5,936 nt of DNA from Dysgonamonadaceae bacterium (GTDB taxonomy: Bacteria; Bacteroidota; Bacteroidia; Bacteroidales; Azobacteroidaceae), in NCBI GenBank assembly GCA_031287395.1, contig JAITTA010000236.1, positions 1 to 5,936 on the forward strand, given 5' to 3'. The position numbers and the translations under genes are program-made. The notes under the pieces are model-generated. The model was not told the origin of the DNA. It saw nothing but the letters and a program-made list of their open reading frames with translations, and made no database searches. Below, in pieces: positions 1 to 4,608 of this stretch (the first letter of the stretch is position 1; each line of letters begins with the position of its first letter).

Positions 1-429
1 CTGTTCGGGGATACGATAAATATTTCTTTCCGCTCTTCTGCAAATACTTCGGCAAATGTGTGCCAAAGCGGCGCTTTTACATCCTCCAGGGAGGATGAAG
101 CGGTTCAGCTTAGGCAGACGGGCATCCATCTGATCCATTTCATTTTCGAGCATCTCAATCTGGGATTTATCAACCGAACAAATTTCTTCCGGGTCTTCTT
201 CGGTTGCCAAGGCGCAACCAACATTGAATAAAACGGATTGAATTTTCAAGAGTATTTCACGATTGTGAAGGTCTTCGATTTCTTCCAGGAGTAATCCGGT
301 GAATGAGTTCAGTTCATCGACGGTTCCATAAGCGTCCAAACGGATATGCGTTTTAGGAACTCTTTTTCCTCCGACTAAAGAAGTGGTTCCTTTGTCTCCT
401 GTTTTTGTGTATATTTTGCTCTTTTCCAT
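1..429 (-). CDS. PduO-type cob(I)alamin adenosyltransferase (partial, 3' end cut by window)
   Basis: Transfers the 5'-deoxyadenosyl group of ATP to cob(I)alamin to make adenosylcobalamin, the cofactor of enzymes such as methylmalonyl-CoA mutase; cytosolic. Reading minus from the ATG at 429 gives 143 open codons up to the window edge, against roughly 180-190 residues for the family, so the C-terminal quarter is missing only because the window ends. Visible family motifs are TKTGDKG at residues 8-14 (nucleotide/triphosphate loop), GTVDELNS at 35-42, FILPGG at 111-116, and the signature R127-xxx-R131-R-A-E134, equivalent to the catalytic Arg/Glu set of human MMAB. The start is well fixed because the conserved TKTGDKG element always lies close to the N-terminus. 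No Shine-Dalgarno is visible. The first 77 nt lie inside the upstream methyltransferase-like ORF in another frame, suggesting translational coupling. Family assignment is secure; the symbol (pduO/cobO/mmab-like) is not used uniformly, so none is given. Confidence 0.95.
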   Translation of the reverse strand, partial: MEKSKIYTKTGDKGTTSLVGGKRVPKTHIRLDAYGTVDELNSFTGLLLEEIEDLHNREILLKIQSVLFNVGCALATEEDPEEICSVDKSQIEMLENEMDQMDARLPKLNRFILPGGCKSAALAHICRSICRRAERNIYRIPEQ

Positions 430-1135
430 AATCGAAATAAACTTTATAATGTTGTTTATAAATATTGTTTTTTAAGAAAAAAATTCCCCATGAATACAAA
501 TCAATCGAAACCGAAACCTGGTGATTTTGAATGATATTTTTCCACAATTTTTTCATTTTTGAATTGTCTCGTATCCCACTCACGACAAAAATACATTCTT
601 TCTTGGATTCGGATATACACAGATTAAGAATATCTGGACAATTGTCGTATCCGGGAATATTGATAAAAATCAGGTCGAATCTTTTATTTTGCCGAAATAG
701 ATCTTCAATTCTCTTCAAATAGTCCGTGCATTCGACCTGTAGATTACTTAACCCGGCTTTTTCTGCCAGGACTTTCGTCTTCCTAAACGACGTTTGGTCG
801 TTTTCCAATACCAAACACTCACATCCGGAATGAGCTGAAGCCGGATACAGGCTTATGATTCCTTCCGGAGATCCAACCTGAAGAACAAATTCACATTTAA
901 AAAAGTTTACTAAACGAAACAATAATGCACCATATTTGTGAAAACAGATTCTCTCTTTAGGCGGTTTGGGTTCAAAATTTTGGACCCCGGCTCTTATTTT
1001 TTCAAATGCATAATAAGGCATTTTTTCTTCGATAACTTTGGTTATCAGGTCATAAACAAAAGGAGAATGAACCCCATACCCTTTGCGGTAACGGAGTTTT
1101 CGGTAAAGAATGGTGCCTTTAAGAATTCCCGGCAT
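353..1135 (-). CDS. Class I SAM-dependent methyltransferase-like protein
   Basis: The 260-residue product resembles a Bacteroidota family of small Rossmann-fold methyltransferases with an N-terminal GYGVHSPFVYDLI element (residues 19-31). The fold signs are a beta1/glycine loop VLQVGSPEG (84-92), an acidic end of beta2 at CLVLEND (107-113), a CTD stretch (136-138), beta4 FDLIFINIPGY (153-163), and a terminal hairpin DLYSWGIFFLKNN (212-224). The usual acidic residue of motif I (as in VLEIG) is Gln86 here, and the beta4 aspartate of FIDA-type motifs is Asn159, so activity is uncertain. Substrate unknown. Relatives are expected to end near the KVYF at 231-234; here the frame runs 26 residues further, through the start of the adenosyltransferase, giving a very basic tail (KNRRQR, SRRKKSS). 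It lies 42 nt after the SDR gene and has its own predicted -7 box. The fold call is good; function is open. Confidence 0.75.
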   Translation of the reverse strand: MPGILKGTILYRKLRYRKGYGVHSPFVYDLITKVIEEKMPYYAFEKIRAGVQNFEPKPPKERICFHKYGALLFRLVNFFKCEFVLQVGSPEGIISLYPASAHSGCECLVLENDQTSFRKTKVLAEKAGLSNLQVECTDYLKRIEDLFRQNKRFDLIFINIPGYDNCPDILNLCISESKKECIFVVSGIRDNSKMKKLWKNIIQNHQVSVSIDLYSWGIFFLKNNIYKQHYKVYFDYGKEQNIHKNRRQRNHFFSRRKKSS

Positions 1136-1146
1136 TTTTTTTTGTG

Positions 1147-1154
1147 CAAAAATA
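1147..1154 (-). promoter_or_regulatory. Predicted Bacteroidales -7 promoter box for the methyltransferase gene
   Basis: The minus strand reads TATTTTTG, a full match to TAnnTTTG. It is followed by CAC, eight A residues and the ATG at 1135. No convincing TTTG -33 element lies at the usual spacing (it would fall in the 3' end of the SDR gene). If the box is used, the transcript leader would be only about 5-10 nt and A-rich. It suggests that the methyltransferase and adenosyltransferase genes can be transcribed separately from the tadA/SDR unit. Confidence 0.5.
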
Positions 1155-1177
1155 AGATAAATGGGAATAGAATAATG

Positions 1178-2137
1178 CTATATCCAATGATTTTTTTTGT
1201 ACCATTCGATGCATTCCTGCATTCCCCGTTCCAGATTATAACCGGCTTTAAAGCCCAGCTCCTGTGTCAAAGGATAAGTGTCACATGTCCAGTCGCGTTG
1301 TTTCATGATTTTAAACTTATCCCGGTTGAGAGTGGACGGCTGCTTGGTCCATTTAGACCAATCTTCGGCTATTGCTGAAATCAATTTCAATAAAAACAAG
1401 GGTACTCTGATTCTTAAAACGAATTTCTTATGTAGTACTTTTTTGACGATTTCAGTATATTCTTTATCGGTGTAAACATCTCCGTCGGCGACAAAATAAG
1501 TTTTTCCGGAAATCGGTGATTCCAAAGCCAAAAATGCAGCTTTAACAAGATCTTTGACATAGATGAAAGTCAGCTTTTGCGGTTTAAACCCGGCAGTCAT
1601 ATCGAATCCGGCCTTGATGCTCCTGATCATCAGAAAATAATCCTTTTCGCGTGGACCGTAAACTCCTGTAGGACGGAGTATTATATGTGGAAATTCGTTT
1701 TGTCCCTGTAAAAATTGTTCCGCTTTGAGTTTACTTTTTCCATAGGCCGTTTCCGGATTGGGGCGGGCGCTGAGGCTACTCATCAGTATGAATTTATCAG
1801 GAACATTCCGGGTTTGTTCCAACGCTTCGATGAAATTCCGGGTAAAAGTATAATTGACTTTATCGAAATCGTCGCAGTGAAGACATTTCGTCACTCCGGC
1901 ATTGTGGATGATGTAATCCCATTTTCCAAAGCGTTCGACATGTTCGGAGATTTGTTTTTGCAATTGTTCGGGATTGGAAAAACGGAGATCGATAAACCGG
2001 ATCCTGTGGTCCGCAAGGTATTCTCTGTTGCTGGTTTTCCTGATTCCCGCCCAGGTTTCCCATCCTTTTCCGATGGCATCTTCGATCAGAAAACTGCCGA
2101 TAAATCCGCTTGCTCCGGTGATTAAAATTTTTTTCAT
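1178..2137 (-). CDS. NAD(P)-dependent epimerase/dehydratase, extended SDR family
   Basis: A 319-residue cytosolic oxidoreductase of the extended short-chain dehydrogenase family, which acts on sugar nucleotides, steroids/isoprenoids or flavonoid-like carbonyls; the actual substrate cannot be read from sequence. The Rossmann motif is GASGFIG at residues 8-14 and the second strand reaches FIDLR (48-52). An NAG-type cofactor segment is IIHNAGV (76-82), the serine region is LMSSLSA (118-124), the catalytic pair is YxxxK at Tyr132/Lys136, and the substrate-side motif RPTGVYGP is at 155-162. The C-terminal part (about 240-319) carries a hydrophobic segment RVPLFLLKLISAIA (244-257), reminiscent of 3-beta-HSD-like members, and ends with an E-L-G-F-x-A-G-Y pattern typical of this group. 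Length is normal. The ATG overlaps the tadA stop by 4 nt (ATGA), so translation is likely coupled to tadA. Family certain, function unknown. Confidence 0.9.
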   Translation of the reverse strand: MKKILITGASGFIGSFLIEDAIGKGWETWAGIRKTSNREYLADHRIRFIDLRFSNPEQLQKQISEHVERFGKWDYIIHNAGVTKCLHCDDFDKVNYTFTRNFIEALEQTRNVPDKFILMSSLSARPNPETAYGKSKLKAEQFLQGQNEFPHIILRPTGVYGPREKDYFLMIRSIKAGFDMTAGFKPQKLTFIYVKDLVKAAFLALESPISGKTYFVADGDVYTDKEYTEIVKKVLHKKFVLRIRVPLFLLKLISAIAEDWSKWTKQPSTLNRDKFKIMKQRDWTCDTYPLTQELGFKAGYNLERGMQECIEWYKKNHWI

Positions 2138-2577
2138 CTTCGTTCTTTAAAAAAACGTTTCATTAATTCCGAGGCTTCATCTTCCAGGACTCCACCTTTC
2201 ACAATTGTTTTCGGATGGAATACTTCGATTGAAAAATTCCGGTAACCCCGTTTTTCGTCCCGGGCTCCGTAAATCACTTTTGTTATTTGAGACCAGCCCA
2301 GAGCTCCTGCGCACATGGAGCAAGGTTCTACCGTAACATAAAGAGTACAATCGATGAGATATTTCCCTCCCAGAACGGATGCGGCAGCCGTAATCGCCTG
2401 CATTTCTGCGTGGGCCGTGACATCGTTCAATGTCTCCGTAAGATTGTAGGAACGGGCAATGATTCGATTCCTGCAGACAATCACTGCGCCGACAGGAACT
2501 TCTCCTTTATCGTACGCTGTTTTCGCTTCGATCAAAGCCTGTTTCATAAAATATTCATCACTGAACAATTCGTTCAT
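2134..2577 (-). CDS. tadA: tRNA-specific adenosine deaminase TadA
   Basis: Deaminates the wobble adenosine A34 of tRNA-Arg(ACG) to inosine, allowing it to read CGU, CGC and CGA codons; zinc-dependent, cytosolic, usually a homodimer. The 147-residue protein has the complete cytidine/deoxycytidylate deaminase zinc site: HAEMQAI at residues 56-62 (His56 ligand, Glu58 proton shuttle) and PCSMC at 85-89 (Cys86 and Cys89 ligands). N45 before the HAE motif matches the adenosine-contacting asparagine of TadA, and PVGAVIV (28-34) is the usual beta1 strand. The YGARDEKRG stretch (103-111) also fits TadA rather than a cytidine or guanine deaminase. The start at 2577 gives the expected N-terminus; a purine run GGGAAGGA abuts the ATG but is too close for a normal Shine-Dalgarno. 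It overlaps the SDR gene by 4 nt downstream and lies 74 nt after the isomerase gene. Confidence 0.95.
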   Translation of the reverse strand: MNELFSDEYFMKQALIEAKTAYDKGEVPVGAVIVCRNRIIARSYNLTETLNDVTAHAEMQAITAAASVLGGKYLIDCTLYVTVEPCSMCAGALGWSQITKVIYGARDEKRGYRNFSIEVFHPKTIVKGGVLEDEASELMKRFFKERR

Positions 2578-2651
2578 TCCTTCCCTTTTTTATATATTAT
2601 CCCTCAATCCCTTGCGGGGGACTTTATTCCTTCCTTTTCAGGGGAAGTCAT
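2578..2651 (-). other. Intergenic segment with G-runs and weak hairpins between isomerase and tadA
   Basis: On the minus strand this 74-nt gap has purine-rich GGGA units (AGGGAT, GAGGGATAA, AAGGGAAGG) and two small inverted repeats in plus coordinates: 2608-2611 with 2618-2621 (TCCC/GGGA, 6-nt loop) and 2630-2634 with 2643-2647 (CTTCC/GGAAG, 8-nt loop). Neither is followed by a clean U-tract on the minus strand, so it is a poor intrinsic terminator. No TAnnTTTG box for tadA is present. It may be a degenerate copy of an intergenic repeat or an mRNA processing/attenuation site; this is not established. Confidence 0.3.
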
Positions 2652-3371
2652 TTATTTTTTCTTGATACGGAGGATATAAACTTCGTCCACCGGCCAGTCG
2701 CCCGGTTCGGTAGGAACAGTTGCAATTTTATCTACAACATCCAATCCTTTGGTTACTTCGCCGAAAACCGTATAATTTTGGTCTAGAAATGGGGTTCCTC
2801 CGATATTTTTATAGACATCGCGTTCTACCTGGCTGTATTTGACAAGATGTTGGTTGTCGATATCGTTTAATTCGCTTTCGTTATAGGTACGGCCTTGTAC
2901 GATATAAAATTGGGAAGGAGAAGACCGTTTTTCCGGGTTGACCTGATCTCCCATACGCGCAGCAGCCAAAGCGCCTTTTTTATGGTAATAAGAATATACG
3001 ATTTCCGCAGGAATGGTATAGTTCAAATCGGCCTGGCCCAGCACATGTTCACCCGGAGCGAGTTTTTTGGTACTCCCGTCTCCGGCCTGAATCATAAAAT
3101 CTTTGATTACCCGGTGAAACTGAATACTGTCGTAGTAATGTTCGGCTACTAATTTTTCAAAATTGTCACGATGAAAGGGCGTTTTTTCGTATAATTTCAC
3201 TTCAATGTTCCCCATCGAAGTTTCAATGACATATACGGGTTCGTTTGCATTTTGGGAGTTTGAACCGGAATTGCAGGAACTGAAAAAAATTGCAAGAATC
3301 AATCCGAAAGAATTGAGTATGAAGCATTGAGAAACAACGCTCGGAGTCGGCCAATTGAGAAAGTTTTTCAT
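2652..3371 (-). CDS. Cyclophilin-type peptidyl-prolyl cis-trans isomerase, predicted lipoprotein
   Basis: Catalyses proline cis-trans isomerisation, probably in the periplasm on an envelope membrane, assisting folding of exported proteins. The 239-residue product has a signal peptide with hydrophobic core roughly 17-30 and a lipobox-like FFSSC ending at Cys33, then a Ser/Asn-rich linker (34-43) and the cyclophilin domain from about 46 to the end. Active-site signature FHRVIKDFMIQAGD at 85-98 includes Arg87, Phe92 and Gln95, matching Arg55/Phe60/Gln63 of human cyclophilin A; KGALAAAR (132-139), SQFYI (153-157) and FGEVTKGLDVVDKI (203-216) are the other family blocks. The 160-195 region is an insertion typical of bacterial members with an extended loop. 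No acidic surface-export signal follows Cys33, so a periplasm-facing anchor is more likely. The n-region before the core is unusually long and has a single Lys; no better ATG is present. Family certain; lipidation likely. Confidence 0.92.
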   Translation of the reverse strand: MKNFLNWPTPSVVSQCFILNSFGLILAIFFSSCNSGSNSQNANEPVYVIETSMGNIEVKLYEKTPFHRDNFEKLVAEHYYDSIQFHRVIKDFMIQAGDGSTKKLAPGEHVLGQADLNYTIPAEIVYSYYHKKGALAAARMGDQVNPEKRSSPSQFYIVQGRTYNESELNDIDNQHLVKYSQVERDVYKNIGGTPFLDQNYTVFGEVTKGLDVVDKIATVPTEPGDWPVDEVYILRIKKK

Positions 3372-3481
3372 ATGTACATCATTTTATTTTTAAAGGTCAT
3401 ATGGAACTCGCGTCCTGTTCTTGCTTTTCGGTGCAAGTTTTGCATGCTCGTTTCATATGTTCGTTATTATATTATGTTTAT
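3372..3481. other. Intergenic region with palindromes upstream of the isomerase gene
   Basis: The 110-nt gap between the RHH-like gene and the isomerase gene contains three CATATG palindromes (3369-3374, which overlaps the isomerase start, 3398-3403 and 3454-3459) and a perfect 5-bp inverted repeat TGCAA-GTT-TTGCA at 3432-3444. No TAnnTTTG box is found on the minus strand, and no terminator with a U-tract. The isomerase gene may therefore be read through from the RHH-like gene promoter or use a divergent promoter not recognisable by eye. Confidence 0.3.
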
Positions 3482-3709
3482 TCATCGCCTCATTTCATTT
3501 TCACTGAACAGCGTAGGATAATCTTGTTCCAGAACTTTGAGGATATGAGACAGGATGGTTTCCCTGTACCAGCGGGAACGATTTGTAATTTTATACTTCG
3601 TCAGGTAATTATTGATCGTTTTATACTCTTCTTCATTGAGCATAAACGCAATCCTTTGTACCCGCGGCATATCCGGGACAGACTGTCCATATTTTCGCTT
3701 TTTTTTCAT
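3482..3709 (-). CDS. Small ribbon-helix-helix-like protein, function unknown
   Basis: A 75-residue basic protein. The pattern fits a ribbon-helix-helix (MetJ/Arc/MobC-type) DNA-binding fold: a beta strand RVQRIAFML (16-24), helix A over NEEEYKTINNYLTKYK (25-40), a turn ITNRS (41-45), and helix B over SRWYRETILSHILKVLEQDYP (45-65). The N-terminus MKKKRK is positively charged and the tail is acidic/basic mixed. The ATG at 3709 is preferred to the in-frame extension to 3868, which would run antisense through the yraN promoter and coding start and adds low-quality sequence. Its predicted promoter box ends only 7 nt before the ATG. It faces yraN head to head, and the isomerase gene lies 110 nt downstream, so it could be the first gene of the leftward unit. 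The fold is inferred from pattern only; it could be an autoregulator of the divergent promoter, but nothing proves that. Confidence 0.7.
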   Translation of the reverse strand: MKKKRKYGQSVPDMPRVQRIAFMLNEEEYKTINNYLTKYKITNRSRWYRETILSHILKVLEQDYPTLFSENEMRR

Positions 3710-3716
3710 TTGCCTG

Positions 3717-3724
3717 CAAAAATA
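3717..3724 (-). promoter_or_regulatory. Predicted -7 promoter box for the RHH-like gene
   Basis: Minus strand TATTTTTG, a full match to TAnnTTTG, ends 7 nt before the ATG at 3709 (spacer CAGGCAA). A TSS a few bases past the box would give an mRNA with almost no leader. No clear -33 TTTG is visible at the usual distance. The box is back to back with the yraN promoter, 32 bp apart. Confidence 0.5.
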
Positions 3725-3732
3725 ACGTCTTC

Positions 3733-3764
3733 TTGGTGAATAAAAAAAGAAAATACTATATTTG
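3733..3764 (+). promoter_or_regulatory. Predicted Bacteroidales promoter of yraN
   Basis: The -7 box TATATTTG at 3757-3764 matches TAnnTTTG in full, and a TTG at 3733-3735 lies 21 bp upstream, an acceptable -33 position. Transcription should begin around 3768-3771, inside the A-run, leaving a leader of about 10 nt before the ATG at 3780. This position also argues against the in-frame TTG at 3762 as a start, because that codon lies within the promoter box. Confidence 0.6.
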
Positions 3765-3779
3765 TGCAAAAAAAATGCC

Positions 3780-4154
3780 ATGGCCAACCACAATACCTTA
3801 GGAAAAGACGGAGAAGAAGCTGCAATCAAATATTTACTGGAATCCGGATACCAAGTGCTGCATATCAACTGGAGAAAAGGGCGTTATGAATTGGATATCG
3901 TTGCTAAAACAGATGAAGAATTGGTCGTTGTAGAAGTGAAGACCCGTTCCGGAAGTGACTGGATGAACCCGGAAGATGCTGTCGATACCGGGAAAATCCG
4001 GAATATTGTAATTGCAACGGATATTTATATTAAAATTTTTAATATTGATTTGCCGGCTCGATTCGATATCATATCCGTTATCGGATCGTATCCTAATTTT
4101 GAAATCAATCATATCGAAGATGCTTTTTTCCCTCCTTTGAATACATACAAGTGA
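3780..4154 (+). CDS. yraN: UPF0102 family protein YraN, endonuclease-like fold
   Basis: A 124-residue member of the widely conserved YraN/UPF0102 family, which has a restriction-endonuclease-like fold related to Holliday junction resolvases; its cellular role is not settled. The N-terminal helix carries LGKDGEEAAIKYL (7-19), followed by the GY element (23-24) and INWRKGRYELDIVA (29-42). The putative metal-binding set is Asp39, Glu52 and Lys54 in the ELD...VEVKTR arrangement (37-56). Sequence after about 85 (LPARFDIISV) matches the usual FDxIxV strand. Length is typical. The ATG at 3780 is chosen because it gives the family N-terminus MANHNTLGKDGEE and lies just after a good promoter; a TTG 18 nt upstream is inside that promoter. 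A second ATG at 3775 is out of frame. It is the first gene of the rightward block, with 97 nt to the next start. Confidence 0.93.
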   Translation: MANHNTLGKDGEEAAIKYLLESGYQVLHINWRKGRYELDIVAKTDEELVVVEVKTRSGSDWMNPEDAVDTGKIRNIVIATDIYIKIFNIDLPARFDIISVIGSYPNFEINHIEDAFFPPLNTYK

Positions 4155-4207
4155 ATCTTTTAGTGTGAAATTTTGTTTTTGAAAGATGCTTGAAGAGAAA
4201 TTTTTCG

Positions 4208-4215
4208 TAAATTTG
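4208..4215 (+). promoter_or_regulatory. Predicted -7 promoter box for MmcQ-like/birA/pyrH block
   Basis: TAAATTTG is a full match to TAnnTTTG, 36 nt before the preferred ATG at 4252. Candidate -33 TTTG/TTG elements sit at poor spacing (4178-4181, 26 bp; 4190-4192, 15 bp), so only the -7 box is supported. The position implies a start of transcription near 4220 and makes the in-frame TTG at 4228 a very short-leader alternative start. Confidence 0.45.
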
Positions 4216-4251
4216 CAGAAATAAGTATTGTTTCATGGAAACATGAATAAC

Positions 4252-4608
4252 ATGAATGTAGAAGAACTTCATGAATATTGCCTTTCTATTAAAGGAGCAA
4301 CTGAAAGTTTTCCTTTCGACGAAGTATCACTTGTTTTGAAAGTCCGGGACAAGATGTTCGCCCTGATCCCTTTGGATAGCCCGGAGCTTTCCATTGCCCT
4401 GAAATGCGATCCTGAAAAGGCTATTGATCTCAGGGAACAATACAGTTGTGTGGAACCGGCCTATCATTTCAATAAAAAGTATTGGAATACGATCTATCTT
4501 AATCGAGGTATGGATGATGATGAAGTGAAATTCTGGATTCGTCATTCGGTGGACGAGGTGATAAAGAAACTACCTAAAAAAGAACAACATGAATATTATC
4601 AGGATTGA
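4252..4608 (+). CDS. MmcQ/YjbR family protein
   Basis: A 118-residue member of the MmcQ/YjbR family, small alpha/beta proteins with a CyaY-like double-wing fold often annotated as DNA-binding, though the biochemical role is not firmly known. Family landmarks are the N-terminal helix with EYCLSIKGATESFPFDE (8-24), KMFALIPL (34-41), the strand ending LKCDP (50-54), and the signature PAYHFNKKYWNTIYLN (69-84), followed by a C-terminal helix IRHSVDEVIKKLPKK (96-110). The ATG at 4252 gives the usual family start MNVEEL; in-frame ATG at 4243 and TTG at 4228 are possible but add residues not expected in the family. The gene overlaps birA by 20 nt in another frame, suggesting coupled translation, and follows a predicted promoter at 4208-4215. 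Confidence 0.88.
   Translation: MNVEELHEYCLSIKGATESFPFDEVSLVLKVRDKMFALIPLDSPELSIALKCDPEKAIDLREQYSCVEPAYHFNKKYWNTIYLNRGMDDDEVKFWIRHSVDEVIKKLPKKEQHEYYQD

Noticed and set aside
938..1378. 146-codon plus-strand open frame
   Set aside because: It runs antisense across the ends of two well-supported minus-strand genes, crosses their intergenic gap, and shows no family motif.
1715..2125. 136-codon plus-strand open frame
   Set aside because: Antisense shadow of the SDR gene, whose Rossmann and YxxxK motifs are intact.
2287..2679. 130-codon plus-strand open frame
   Set aside because: Antisense to tadA and to the end of the isomerase gene; composition follows the codons of the opposite strand.
3401..3739. 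112-codon plus-strand open frame
   Set aside because: Antisense to the RHH-like gene and its promoter; no recognisable domain, and the minus-strand product has a coherent fold pattern.
3762..3779. TTG start six codons upstream for yraN
   Set aside because: The codon lies within the -7 promoter box, and the family N-terminus begins at the ATG at 3780.
3710..3868. N-terminal extension of the RHH-like gene to 3868
   Set aside because: It would cover the divergent promoter and the yraN start in antisense; the ATG at 3709 starts a basic N-terminus just after a promoter box.
4155..4207. Possible terminator after yraN (ATCTTT ... AAAGAT)
   Set aside because: Only a 6-bp AU-rich stem with a loop of about 20 nt and no U-tract behind it; too weak to call.
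4228..4251. TTG or ATG (4243) start for the MmcQ-like gene
   Set aside because: Family proteins begin at the MNVEEL position; the upstream residues MFHGNMNN look like leader sequence, though 4243 is not excluded.
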